A DNA stretch of 64,000 nt. It comes from Lycocorax pyrrhopterus obiensis. Its lineage: Eukaryota; Chordata; Aves; Passeriformes; Paradisaeidae. The stretch's first letter is position 1; each line of letters starts with the position of its first letter. The notes below the pieces were generated by a model. That model was not told the origin of the DNA. It made no database searches and saw only the letters and a program-made list of their open reading frames with translations. The stretch lies in the NCBI GenBank assembly GCA_014706295.1, contig JACSVZ010000011.1:1882663-1946662 (forward strand), read 5' to 3'. The translations under genes were made by a program, and so were the position numbers. Positions 42,799-55,920 of this stretch are shown here, in pieces.

Positions 42799-43005
42799 GG
42801 GCTCCTGCACACCCCAGCGTGGGGCTGCTGAATTCCCTCACCATGGGCTCCTGCCCACCCCAGTGTGGGGCTGCTGAATTCCCTCACCATGAGCTCCTGC
42901 ACACCCCAGTGTGGGGCTGCTGAATTCCCTCACCATGGGCTCCTGCCCACCCCAGTGTGGGGCTGCTGAATTCCCTCACCATGAGCTCCTGCACACCCCA
43001 GCGTG
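42799..43005. repeat. 46-bp minisatellite, 4.5 copies
   Basis: Units start at 42799, 42845, 42891, 42937 and 42983 (partial). Each reads GRGCTCCTGCMCACCCCAGY, then GTGGGGCTGCTGAATTCCCT and CACCAT. Copies 2 and 4 have GGGCTCCTGCCC, whereas 3 and 5 have GAGCTCCTGCAC, so the array has a 92-bp dimeric period. Confidence 0.97.
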
Positions 43006-46000
43006 CCCCAGCCATGTGTTACCTGCAGCGCTGGACGTGGAGCAGAGCCGGGGTGGCTGCTGCCCGCTGCAGGGAGAGCAGCTCTCATTTCCCTGCTAGG
43101 CCAGCCCGCAGAGCGTGCCTGTCTTTGAGGAATGCCTTTATTCGCTGGCTGTGATCTCTTGGCGAATTAGGCCACGCCAAATGTGCCTGCAGCCTCCTGC
43201 TGTGAGGAGGATGCTCCTCAGATCCTCAGCACACCTTGGAGGTGTTTGCACATTACAGAGTGTTTGCAGTCTATTTGTCCTGCCTTTGATCATGTCCTTG
43301 CTGGGTGTATTCTACTTGCATGCCTTCCCCTCTCTCTGCATTGATCCTTTTTATAGTCTTTTATGACAACTTGGGTTTAAATTCTTTTACAGTTCTCTAA
43401 TTAGTGTTCTTTTCTTCCACTGCTGAGGCACAGCCTGGGTCTGTTGTAGCAGCTGATAGGGTGGCTCCACACACACTGCCTAATACGTGGATGTGAGCAT
43501 TATGTAGTGCATTGTATGTACTGCTTGTTCAATTTGGCATTTTATGCATGGTTATGGGGAGTGTAGTAATACAATAAAACGGATATCTGGAAGGCATATT
43601 TTTGATGCCTCAGATTTCAATCATGCAAACTGAATTTGCTTATTCATCATAGCAAGGGATAGAATTAGACTTGATACTAAAATTAAAATGCAGGGAAAAC
43701 CTGGATTTTAGGCAAGGTGTATTACCCCAGCTGGCAAAAATCTATTGGCCTATGAGGGGTTTGCTCTGCTGGCTGATGCCCCAGTGAAGGTGTGCTCTGC
43801 CCGTGGCTCTGTCACAAGCCATTTCTCTGCATTTTTGGGCACCTCTCCTGCCTGGGCTGGCTGTGTGGGAGTGGGATTGGCTCCCGTGCCTGCTGCCAGG
43901 AACAGAGTGGCCGTGTGCTGTGCTTGCCAGAGATTTACAGTGAATACACCAAATATCTCCCCTCAAGCTGTGCTAGGAGACTGTGTGTGTTTAGACACAT
44001 GCTGGATAACAGTACACCATCCCATGAACGCTTCCAAGTTCTGCAAAATATCCCCTCAGCTTCCATTTCTTTTCCTGGAGAAGTTACCAGATGCTTCGTT
44101 ATTGTTTTGCAAAACAGGCTGCATATTACCCATATGTTTTCCCCCTTGTTTTTCAGGAGGCAAACTAAACGTTGGTGCCTGTTTCAAGTACTCGTTAAAT
44201 ATTTTAGATAGGTTAGGAGAGAAGAGCAAGAGCTTTTCAGAGCACCGAGCTGACAGGAAATCCGTGCAGTGGGGCATCCTGGCCACGGCAGGCTGGAGTG
44301 GAGCTCCTGGGTGGCACAGGCTTAGTGGGAAAGGATTAATAACCTTCATACACTTGCAAGAAAGGGAATGTTTCAGGGTGGCAGCCAAGCCTTCTGGTGA
44401 GAGGTGGTAAGAGGTTTTTGATCCTTTAATCTCCTTTTTGAAGAAAAGGAGATGAGTTTCTTCTGCTGGGTCTGGGAGGGTTATCAGCGGCCACAGAGGT
44501 GGTGCAGGAGCAGGGGGGAGGTTGGGGCAGGCTGCAGGTCTTAAAGCCAGGCAAAAAAGGGAGAGGGGCTGTTCTCTGTGGCTGCTGGAGCACAGGGGGA
44601 CTGAAGTGAACAACGCTTAATTACAGGTCTTTGTTTTGTGTTCTGCCGCTTGACAGAGGCCCCATTAAGGGCATAAAGCTGTAGCTGCACATCCCGTAAA
44701 AATGGGAATTCTGGGACTGAGGCACCATTCTGATAGTGCAGCTCTTCAGGTGAGTTTAGGTCTGCCCAGAAAACAAAGGCATGTCTGAAAGTGTTTATAA
44801 ATTAAGTACAGATCCCAGAGTAAATATTAGTCAGAAGCAGGGGATGGATTCCCACGAATAGTGCCTTACTTCCCAAGTATTCCCGTAGGTGCTGATGCAG
44901 CTGTGCTGATACTTAGTGATCTGAAGGAATTCAGATGGAAACTGGCAGATATCCATGTTTTGCTCTGTTGAATTCTCAGGAAGAAACTACTGTTTCAAAG
45001 TTTCTGATAAATATTTTGCTGCGTAAAACTCAGCCGAATGGTGCGTAACTCATCACATTTCCTCCTCATCAAATTCCCCAGTAATTTCTACACTATTTCA
45101 TCTTGATTTTGCAAATGGCTTTTTGTTAAGCTGCTTTGGGGAAGGGGGACGACGTTGCCATTTTTTAATATGTCTTTTTGCACCTCTTCGTCTAATGCAA
45201 TGCTGTAATAAAAAGTTTCCCTAGCAACCAGTGGATCCACTAAGGATTACAGAAAAACTTATTAACGTCACTTATTGACACAACCTTGACAATTCAGCTG
45301 TCAAAAGGTTGACACTTCAATGGGTGACAAGTGCAAGAGATTATTAATAGTGTAATTTCTGATGTGTTTCATGTCAGAGTGGAAATATCAATTGCTTAGG
45401 AGCTAAATTTTGGCTGCTGTGAGATCAGCTGAAGGGGTCAGAAGGAAACAGAGACCATAGGTTGGCCATAGGTACTTAATGTCCCTGCTCTGCTGTCAAG
45501 TGAGAGAAGGGCTCCTCCAGAGGGGGGTTTCTTCGGAGAAAAGACTGTTCTGTGAGAAGGCTGGAGGTGTTCTGGTGCCTCACAGGGGTCTATAGCTGGG
45601 AGGGAAAAGGTCTGTGATCTTCTCTGCCTTCAGAAGCCTCCAGACATTGCTGTTTGCAGCTTGATTTGGAAAGGAATGACCTTTCTCCAGAATACTTGAG
45701 TAACTTCCTTAGCGATGCTCCGTGGCTTTGGCTCCGGCTGTCTGTGCTATTTTACTGCAAAGTGCCACAGATTTTTATTTCACTTGAACTCTACCCTGAC
45801 CACTACCTACTGCTTTGCAGATGGCAGCACAACCATCTGTATGAAGTCACCCCTGCTTTGGTTTCAGGCAGGCTCAGTGTCCCTGTGGAAGGTGAGTTCT
45901 GGTGTCACTCCGTGGCCACAGCTGGTTCTCCACTAGCAGGAACTGCTGTAGTTGGCTCTGTGACCTCCCTCCTGTACCTGCTGGAAAAATGCTCCTGCTC

Positions 46001-49000
46001 CAGCTGGACACAAATGAGACAGGAATATGAAAATGAGGAGCCGTGCTCTGACACTGAATTTCTGGGAGCAGGAGCTGTGACCAGAATGCAGCCCGGAGGA
46101 TGTGTCCCCAGCTTGGAGGCTGCGCTGCCTGCTCTGTGTGGGGAACAAAGCTGACGAAAATTCTGCCTCCTGGAACTGGAGGGCTCTGCTGTGCCTCCCC
46201 TGCCACAGGGGAAGTTTGCAGTTTGAGCTGTGACAAATGCTCTGGGTGTTTTATTGCAGTGTTCCCGCTCAGCCGGTGCCCGCTACCCGCTCTGGCTACT
46301 GGGGCCTTTGGCAGCCCAGCCCTGTGAGCAGCTGTGGGTTCACCATGGCCAGCCAGAACCCCAAACCCATCGATGCTGGGCTCCTTGGGGGTGTGTGTGT
46401 GTGTGTGGGAGTTAGGGGTGCTCAGAGCTGGATGGCCTCAGCAGAGCTACGTCAGTCATCCCCTGAGTTTGGGTCTGTTCCCCTTCTGGAGGGCAACGCT
46501 AATCAGGCACGACTTGGAAAATTAGGTATAAAAATAGAGGTTTGTAGTGGCTGTGCTGTGCAGGGGCAAGGGAAGTTGCACACACGCCAGGACAGTGCAC
46601 ACACAGTAAATCTCTGCCCCATGTTGCATATAAAATAAGCTATTTAATTACAAGCTACTAAGACTTTACAAGCAAGTGAATCTGATTCATGCACGTCATA
46701 ACTTGCATGAAAATAATGCCTGTACTTCAACAGATGAGCATATAAATGAAAATGTTAAAAATAAAATACTTTATTTCATCCTTAATTTGTGGTGGTTCAA
46801 GGCAATAACTGTCATAGACAAATTAATATGCTTTATTAAGAAATCAACATGTTGGAGATGTAGCCTAATCTGTTCTGCAAGGGAATCATGCCAGCATGTA
46901 ATGACAATACATAATGTATACAATTCCCATCGACTTTTTCTGCTTAGCAGCTTGAATGAGTAGTAGCTTCTAAACTGCTGAGTGCAGAGGTCTTGCAGAA
47001 CTCCTGAAGTCTTTGAATCTAAGAGACAGCATGTTGGAAAACATATCATTTCTAAAGCATAGCTAATAACAATTTTTAGCTGAACAGGAAAATGCCACGG
47101 GGATGTTAATCACTAAATATGCCGAAAGTGTTGTTTACATACCTGCTCATGAATTTGTTCAACGTGTCTACAAGACACCTCTCAGTGTCTCACAAGTCAG
47201 GAGATCCTGGTTCTTCCCAGTTATCCACAGCTTGTTAGACCTTCAAACATTGCACAATAAACACAGGAAGCTCCATTTCACAAGTAACTAAATGTGCAAT
47301 AGTCAATTAATGCCATGGTCCTGGTCTGCAGTCCATGGATGCTCTTCTGTGTAATGCTGTCGCACGATGCTTTAAGGTCTTGTCTTGCATGTAAATTTAA
47401 AAAAATGCTACTCCTGATTGCTGCTTTGCATAGTTGAAGTAGCTTTCTTAAGTAAAGGTGGAGAAAATTGATTAGAACATCTAGACTGTGGTTAAAGAAA
47501 TAGTCATAAGTTCCCTGTTAATCGATGAAGAATTCTGTACAGCAGTAATGAATTCCGATATTTTTCCCTGTATTTAAAGTGTCTGGCAACAGGCCAGAGG
47601 TACTGAGGCTATGGGTTACAGTCTGTTTGGAAACAGCAAACAGGATTTGAACTGCATGATACCAATTGACTTCCAGCGTTTACAAAAACATGGATTTATG
47701 GCCTCGGCTCTGAGGGAATTAGTAATACTTACCTCTACTCTTTTAATACCCTAACAGCTGGTTTGGAGTGCTGGCTGGGTTTGATCACTGGCATTCTGCA
47801 GGAGGGATAGGTGGGTGATAAAAAGCAAAGCAGGCAACAGTCACCTCCCCCAGAGGTGTTTATTAGCTCCTTCTGAAAGGGGGGACTGTAACTCACTGTG
47901 CTGGGGCTGACTGTACCTGTGTTACTCTTTGATAAAGACGTGTCTGTACGCTTTGTCTGGCAGGGCCTGGAGTGTCTTCTGTGAAAAAGCTCCTGGAAAG
48001 CAACCCAGAAATCAAATATTTCCCTGCATTTTGTGCTTTTGTATACGTAAGTAGGGGTAAAAAGGCAACAGTCTGTGCCATTTGGACAGCGAAGGTCCCA
48101 TTTCCCACCTGCTCTGCACTGCCACTGCCTGACACCTCACAGGTCGAGCCGTGTCCCTTCTCCACGGGAATGTCTGGGTTGTGTTCCACGGCAAATTGCA
48201 ATTTCTCTGTGATTTTATATGGTCATTCTTCCACTTCTTTGGACCTGCTTGGTGAACCTACCCTTGCTTGGCCGGGGTTTGGTGGCAGTCACGATGCCTC
48301 CCCTGTTAGCCACGAGTTCCCGAAGGTGACACCCCAGCGACTGCGCGGGGCCGTTGTGGCTCCTGGGCTGCCTCTCCACGGGACAGGTTTGCTTTGCACT
48401 CCAAATAAGTGGTGACAGCACTGGGGAGTGGAAACACCCCAAATCTCCTCCTCCACCCCCTTGTCCTTCCCCTCACTGCCTGGGAGTACGGAGCAAAAAC
48501 TGACCCAGGGAAAAGCGTATGGAATCAGCTTCAAAAAACCCCCTCATGCTTTGGTCTGGTTTTCAGTGGAAGGAAATGTCTGTATTTCAGAAGGAAATAG
48601 AGGAGACTCGTCTCTTTGTGTGGCCAACTGGAGCTGCAGAATTCTGCAGAGCTCTTTGATGAAGAAAGAGTGCAAGACAGCCATCTGGTCCCTGCCCATC
48701 AGCATTCACAGGCCTCCCAGCAATTTGCATTCTTCGTCTGCTGCGGAATGAGTGCTGTTTCCAAGACACAGGGGAGTCTAGAGAGACTTGTGAGGAGACC
48801 ATTTTATTCCTTGTGATACCATTTATTAGGGAGATAATTAAAAATTCACCACAAATGTGCTTTAATTAATACATCAAGATGAGAATGTAAAGCCCTTAGG
48901 GTGAAAGAAGAAACTTCACCTTTAAATATAAAATGTACCTCACTTGCTTTAAAGTAGACCTTTGAGAATGGCAGTTTTACTTATCTAAGCTTTTTAGAAA

Positions 49001-50199
49001 GTTGAAATCTCTTTGTAACAGGTAGATAATGGTTTCAGCTGCTTTTTTTGTAGGCAAGGAAATAACAGCAGGTATTGAACTGGAATACTGGTATTTTCAT
49101 AGCTGGGAAATTATCTGTTTTACACTTTTGGTAGATAAATTATCTGAGTAATTGCAGGAGAAATTCAGACTTCATGTGTAATATAAAACACCGAAGAGAG
49201 CTTTTAAGGAGAAGAATGCTTTTCAAACTTTATTTTCTGGAGGTTGGAGAAAAGGGAAAATACTTAAATAGGTGCCTTATATGTAAGAGGCCATATTATT
49301 CAGAAAAACACAATAGTGTTATAAATGAATTCCACACATTATTTCTCTTGAGATCTCGCTCAGTACCTCAGCATTTAACGTGTGCCTCCTCAGGCTGGCT
49401 GCTGTGCTCCTTGGGTTTAATTGAAACTGTGTTGACATCAAACCTACCTAAATATTCGCACAAACTGCCGGGCAAACATGAACAGAACAGGATGCCTTGG
49501 CTTCCCCTGGCACAGACAGCAAAATGTTCTGGTGGGTTTTGTGGGTGCCTGACAGAAATCTCTGGGGAATAAACTGGGGCTGAGCCTGCCCTGGCCGTGC
49601 CAGAGCACTCAGGTGGGAATGCTCTGCTTTGGCTCTGAGCTGGCCCTGCTGCCTCAGTGAACAGGGACAAGAAAGGTCCTCCCACAAATAGGAGTGCAAC
49701 AGTAAATTTGTGGTCTTGGTTCTGTTCAACGCTGACTAGACAGTGCCCTTAAAAGTGGCACTTTTGTGGAATTCTGTGCTTTACTCTTAATTAAGAGGCA
49801 AGGTAATTTGAGCCTGAAGGGAGAATTGCCTATTGTGTTTGGGCTTTTTTTCCCTTTTTTTTTTTAAATATTCTGGTTGCAGCAGGCAGAGCATGAAGGA
49901 AAAATAAAACAACTCAGAATGAAAGGCAGTGTCAGATGCTGTGAGGAGTTAGTTCACCCAGCTGAACATCTGGCTACTGTGCATCCCAAAGCTCCTGAGG
50001 GTCTCTGCACTGCTGAGGTGATGGAACTTCAACTCTGGAAGTTGAAGTTGCTTGAAGAGGTGTCAACTTCCCCTTTCCATCTTCAAAGAGGAAGGAACTA
50101 GAGGAAATGTTAGCTTCATGGAAGAACTGTTACACAGAACTTTTGGAAAACTATACCTGGAGAGAGGGGGAGAGAGAGAAAGACTTTTTTGAATATCTT
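43006..50199. other. Gene-free DNA with one GT microsatellite
   Basis: No gene is recognised. Frames of 166 codons (plus, 45654-46154) and 221 codons (plus, 43745-44410) match no family and have no clear gene context. A GT run of eight units lies at 46391-46406. Low-GC stretches such as 44760-45350 might hold conserved noncoding elements, but this cannot be seen from one sequence. Confidence 0.5.
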
Positions 50200-50262
50200 A
50201 GAATCATAAAATAGTGTGTTGGAAGCAACCTCAGGGATCATCTGCTCCAGCCTTTCATGGCA
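50200..50262 (-). repeat. CR1 LINE 3' tail (fragment)
   Basis: AGAATCATAAAATAGTGTG followed by TTGGAAGCAACCTCAGGGAT and CATCTGCTCCAGCC is a diverged minus-strand CR1 end of about 60 bp. Confidence 0.75.
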
Positions 50263-51240
50263 AACCCCAATCATGGGATCAAATTATGTTAGACATGGTT
50301 GTTTTACACAAAGGAAGATGAAGACATTGGATATATTTTGCTTTTCTGTACTTGTGCAGCTGTATTGGACTACCGGGTAGTCAAATTTTAAAGAGACTGA
50401 GAAAGTTACGATTGTAAAAGCCAAAAGAGAAGAGAGTAGACAAACTGAAGGTATTTTGGGTTTTGTGTGTGGCTTTGCCATACATGTGTAAAACCCAAAG
50501 GGCATTAACAGGTATAAACCTGTATCTTACCATTGACTGGGTGTCACAAGCACATATCGACGTGTGAACTTCTCCTGAGGCTTTTCCTGCATTTAGCTTG
50601 GCATCCAGCTACTGGGAATTGAACTGCCAGCACACAGGGCATCCTTCTGTTCTTCAAAGCATAGTCAGCCCAGGACTATATGGAATTGTTTGGTTACACC
50701 AAATTAATTATCCCCTCCTGCCCTCAGTGTTTCCAATAATTTATCTCTATTCTTTCTGAAATTTCTCTCTGGTTTGAATGATCTCAAGTCTCAATGAGGG
50801 AACTCCAGTTGAATATTTCAGGGTTGATATTAAAAAGCCAGCCCAAAGAGTGCTGTAAAGCTGTTGTGCACGCAGCCTCAGCAGCAGGTGAAGCGTTATT
50901 CAGCTGGAGCATTGAAAATGTCCTTTATTCCTGCAGACTGACGTGGGCTTGGCCATGGGTGTTAATTCTACAGGATTCTGGTAGCCCAGTGTGAGATTTT
51001 TTTTCTCTGTTTTGTTTTGCTAGAACTGGGCTCTGAACATTAACTGGTGCATCCTTTCTCCTTTAGATCTGCATTTGGCATCTACTGGGGAGGGCTGCTT
51101 TTAACCTCCATCTGTTATCAACTGATGCTGTTACCCCCAGGCTTCAGGTGTGTTTTATTTAAAGGTGGGTCTAAATGTTTAGCCTTCAGAAGACTTATCT
51201 TTTGTTCCCTATTATGCATTGTTCTGGTAATAAAAAATCG

Positions 51241-51255
51241 TATATATATATATAT
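51241..51255. repeat. Short TA microsatellite
   Basis: Seven and a half TA units. The surrounding 4.3 kb (50263-54608) hold no recognised gene. Confidence 0.85.
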
Positions 51256-54200
51256 GCCAGTAAAAGTTTGATTTCTACCTCAGTTCTGATATAAACTTTG
51301 CTCTTTAGTGACACCAGTAACTGGTCTGCAAATCACTGCTGGGGTGTAATTCCTAACAGGAGAGGAGGAGCTCAGGGTGCTTTTATGAGCACCTTGGTTC
51401 CAGGGAGAAGTGTGTGTGTAACTAAAGCTAATGTTGCTTAGAGGATGCTCAGACTCCCCCATCCTGTAATCCTCAGGTGGCCTCAAATACCTGTCCCAGC
51501 TTGGCAAGGGAGCCAAAATGATGATCATTCACTCTCACAGGCCTGGGAGAGTTTTGTAAGCAGAGCCAGCCAGTGTGTTCCTGCTTTAGCAGTGGTGAAA
51601 TGAAAATACCCGATTGTTGAATTTTACATATCGAATCTTTTGCTCAGGTTGCACTCCATGTCCAGTCCTCTTGGGCCATGCTGCAAGGGATACGATTTTT
51701 TATTGCTGAAATCCAGAAATCTTTAGAGGCACCTAAAGCCCCCATCCTTTACTTTTGCAATTTTAATGAAGAAAGGCTGATTGCTCACATCTGCAGCAAA
51801 TGAGAGATAAGGAAAGAAACTTCATGGGGTTCTTACGAATGCTTTTGACTCTCATTTTCAAAGCTAAGACTTTACAGCATATTCTTATTAGATACAATGA
51901 TAGAGCTGATGAATTACTTTTTAGATCAGAAAAGAATGCTGATAAGTTGGATTTGGTATTGTAGCTGTCATTGTGGTAGAAAACATTATCTCTGCTAGAA
52001 ATACATTTTGAAGAGCCTTGTTTGCCTGTGTGAATGTCACCCACATGATAAAAATGTGCATTCAGGCAATCAGGATGGATGTGCTTCACTCGTGAGCCCT
52101 CAGGCTCCACGCTGTCTGTGGGTGGGTGTCTCAGGAGGGCCCTGTGCTGTTGTTGAGCAGCCAAAGCACATGATTGCATTATACCAGTCCTCTGTGTTCC
52201 TCCTGCCCCAGATGCGAGCTTAGAGCTGCTCTCCTTTTCTCTCACATGTAGCTGAGGCTGTTCTGGCCCCAGGAGGACAAACAGGAGTGCAGGAGAGGCT
52301 GTGCTGGGCAGTTCTGCTCTGCCAGCCCTACCCCAGCTCTGAGCATGCCATGAGCTGCTCCTTCCAGCACCTTCCCCCTCTCCATAGCGGCCTCCTGACA
52401 GTCCTTCCAAAAGGGATTTTCCCCAAATTCCACCCCACTAAGGGTGCCTTCAGGACAGACAGGGTCAGAATACAGACTTGTTTCTCACAGAGTCTCATTG
52501 TCCTCTTATCTTGCAGACTTGCTGCACACAGGGTGTGACACTTCTATTGATCATCGATCCTGACCCATTTCTGGGGCAATGTGTGCAAAGCAAAGGGGGC
52601 TGATTAAAGTACGGGTCTGTGCCTGTCAAAAACCTTGTGGTGTAATCATGGAGTGTCACCTGGGATTTGTACAACATGGCATATGGCACAACCTGATAAG
52701 TGCAGAAGAAGAATGATTTGTATTTTGTGCTTTCAATGTGCTGCAGAGACAGGATGGGTCCTTTGCAGCACAGAGGGCAAATGTTAGTGATTCCTGCAGA
52801 CCACTCAGCACATCCTCCCAGGGTGTCACTGCTTTAACTGACGGAGAAGTATTCCCTGCAGGAATGTTTCTGAAGGAGAGTGTTGGCCATGGTTGCCAGA
52901 GGCTGTGGCAGGAAGTGGCTGTGTGGCAGTGGATGGGGTTTGGGGACAGCCAGCTTGGCTTCAGGGTGGGTTTGATGACTCAGTTGCTAAAAAGGCTCAG
53001 TCTATCATGATTAGTGTTGGAGCAAGCCTTGAGGTTTGAAAGGATTGTTCAGGTTCAGAATTTGCAGCCCCTCCCTGCTGTCCCCCTCACTGTAAGGATG
53101 TAAGGATTTCTCTCTCTGACAGCTCATTAAACTTAGTTCAATATGTATGTTGTAATCCGTGGGAAAAAAATAATCATCTTCTCTAATGGCTGGAAAGAGC
53201 TGTTGGAGTTGAAAAATATTAAATAATTAACCTTTAGTCCTCAGAAATAAGAAGTTTCAAAACGACTTTAGAGCCTCAAATTTCAACAGAGGGCAGTGTG
53301 ACATTGCTGTTTGCATCTCCGGAGCATTTTCTCTTGTGATGATTTATGTGAAGACTCTTCCACTCAGTGTCCTCATTAAGCTTATTATAGGAGTAATAGC
53401 ATTGCTGAGCGCACAGGGAAGATGTAAACCAGAAGAGATTTTTACAATGGCTCGATGTGATAAAGGCAGGATAAACAGGAGAACACTTTAAGGTAATGGA
53501 TGGAGTCAATTACAGCAGCATCCCAGGTCCAGGACAGCAAACAGGGTTCTGCAGTGAGCCACGGGGAGAGGTTATGGTTATGGATCAGCTCCTAGCTGGG
53601 GAATATTTCATGGGGTTTGTTTGGTGTGCAGAGCTCAGCCAGAAGGCTGCAGGCCATAGATCGTGGTTCCATCGAGCTGTGCCTGCTCTCCCATTAACTG
53701 GGTGTCCCAAAGGGCTCTGGTCTCCAGAGCAACAGACAGCTCTGTCAGCAGCAGCTGATTTAGGTGGTCCCCCAAAGGATGCTGCATGGCTCCTGGCAGC
53801 AGCTCCTGCCAAACAGGTCACTCCAGACTGTTCTCGTGCAGCTGCTGCTGATAACAGTGCCTGGGAAGGAGCATTTTAGCAAGAGAAGACCAGAACGGGG
53901 CTTTCTGGGTCAGTGAGTTCAATCTCTTGCTATCACAGAAAGCTGTATCGTATAATCCCCTTCAGGAATTTATCACACTTGACTTTAGAGCAGGCATTGC
54001 CTTTCTCCAGAGGTGACCTCGCTTAGAGAAAATACAGAAACCCAACCTCCTCTTCTGTTCATCTTCTCCAGCGTTCTGCTGGTGGAGACCCTACTGCAAA
54101 ATACCCAACAGGAAGCGTAACTGTTTCATCTGTTAAATGAAACAAACCCAAACAATAACTCTTCCATTGGGATTTTTTGCATAAGGAAAATAATAAGTAT

Positions 54201-54608
54201 TTGTGTACACCCTGTAGGAACGTCATGTTTTGTACTCTGCCTGCAAGCTCTACAGCAGCAGTTAATTAACAAACACAATTCCCAGAGCCCTGTTGACATT
54301 AATCATTGTTGCTGGTGCACAAACACAGATGTTTTGGCATGAAAAGGTGCTTTGGTAGTTGAAGTTCTTGCTGTTGCTAAACTTTGCAGCAGTGCTCATT
54401 TAAGCTCAGTTTAACAGGTAAGGAAAGAACCAATGTTTATAAATGGATGAGAGCAAAGCATCATGGAGAAGGGTGGCTGCTGTGAGCACCAAGGCTGAAA
54501 TATTTGGATGTTACTTTGGTAACAGCAAGTATTAAATTAAGCAAGGAGTCGTGGTTTGCTAACAAGAGACATAAACATGCAGAAATCCTTTTAATTCTAC
54601 ATTGTAGG

Positions 54609-54745
54609 TCGTGGAATCCCCATCCCTGGAGGTGTCCAAGGAACACCTGGACATGGCACTCAGTGCTCTGGGCTGGGTGACAAGGTGGGCATCGGTCACT
54701 GGATGGTCTTGGGTGTCTTTTCCAACCTTAACGATTGTGTGACTG
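54609..54745 (+). repeat. CR1 LINE 3' tail (about 137 bp)
   Basis: CCCCATCCCTGGAGGTGTCC, then AAGGAACACCTGGACATGG and TTTTCCAACCTTAACGATTG form a plus-strand CR1 end related to the copy at 21912-22306. The terminal repeat has decayed to GATTGTGTGACTG. Confidence 0.88.
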
Positions 54746-55269
54746 AAAGCTCTTGAACTTCTTGGTGTGAGAGCTGCAGCAAAGACTTGCCCAAAAGTTG
54801 GTTTATTGTCATTGTGTTCTTCATGACTCATGAGTTCTGTCTAAATAAAGTTGCAGCGAGCATCACTCAATTACAGTGTATCAGCAGAGGGAAAATGCAG
54901 TGCTAAGCATGAGGAGAAGGAAATGGAACTGTGTTTTTAAGTGTCCCTTAAACTTGCTGTCCTCTGAAACGGAACTGCATGGCGCACGTGTGTCCTCCTG
55001 AACCCCTGGAAGGAAGATGGGAAAGAACTTGTCACCAGTTCAGTAGGAATCAGCTTGTAAAGCAGGGCTGGAGCCAAAATCAGGAACCCAAATGAGAGGG
55101 CTGGGAAAACATGTGAATAGAGAAAATGAGGAAAAAATAATTTCAAGAGACTACTTTATGATAGAAAAAATGAAGATAAGCCGTTTTTAACTGGCTTTAT
55201 TGAAAACGAAGCCTATATTTAGCCTCCTAGATGGCTGGAATGGCTTTTAAGGGAGATATCCTATACCCA

Positions 55270-55920
55270 GTTTGGATCCAGGTTTCTGCCACTGGCGCTG
55301 GCAGCGCGGTGGGATGCTGTGTGTGGCTGCCTTAGTCCCAGTCCCCAGCCCCTGTGGCTGGCAGCTGGGCTGTGTGCTCGCCGTGGCTGTTCCGGGGATC
55401 ACAGCGATTGCAGCTGGGAATGCACACGCCGTTTCCCCGCCTGGAATTCCGAAGCAGCCGTGCATTGCTGCAAGAGCATCTCCTCCAGCTGCCCCTGCGG
55501 TGGCTCGGCAGGAGCGTTCCCGTGTGTGGCCGGGGACAGCGGCGCTCCCGTCCCTTCCCGGACCTGCTCCGCCAGCCCGCAGCAGCGCTTTCCTGCCCAT
55601 TGCTCATTTCGCCGTGTTTTAAAGGTGTTTTCGAGACGGGAAGCTGAGACAGCCTCGCTTCTCCTGTCCCACCGCTCTGCAGCATCCCCGATCCCGGCTG
55701 CGGAGCGCAGCCCGCCCGCCCAGGCTGCCTCGGGAGCGGCTCCGCTGCGCAGGGATGGGCTCTGGAAAAGCGCCTGCTCCCGGTGCCTGCCGAGCCCGCC
55801 GAGCTCGGGAGAGGGCACTGCGGCTCCAGGGCTCGGCGGGGACAGCCCGAGCCCCCTTCCTGCATCCATCAGACAGCCCGTGACACTGTCAAACCGGAGC
55901 GTTTCACGAACGGGAACAAA
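55270..55920. promoter_or_regulatory. CpG-island-like segment, candidate promoter or first exon
   Basis: Counting by eye, about 60 CpG dinucleotides fall in 650 bp, with GC near 65 percent; the neighbouring DNA has almost none. Long open frames cross it on both strands (plus 55319-55939; minus 55399-56001 and 55332-55865), as expected of GC-rich DNA, and none matches a family I know. No CR1, LTR or simple repeat is recognised in it. In birds, unmethylated CpG islands usually mark promoters, so this is the best candidate for the start of a host transcript, coding or not. The direction could not be decided. Confidence 0.5.

Noticed and set aside
43745..44410. 221-codon open frame on plus
   Set aside because: It starts at a non-ATG codon, has no recognisable domain, and overlaps open frames on the other strand.
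45654..46154. 166-codon open frame on plus
   Set aside because: No family resemblance and no neighbouring exons; length is within chance for this composition.
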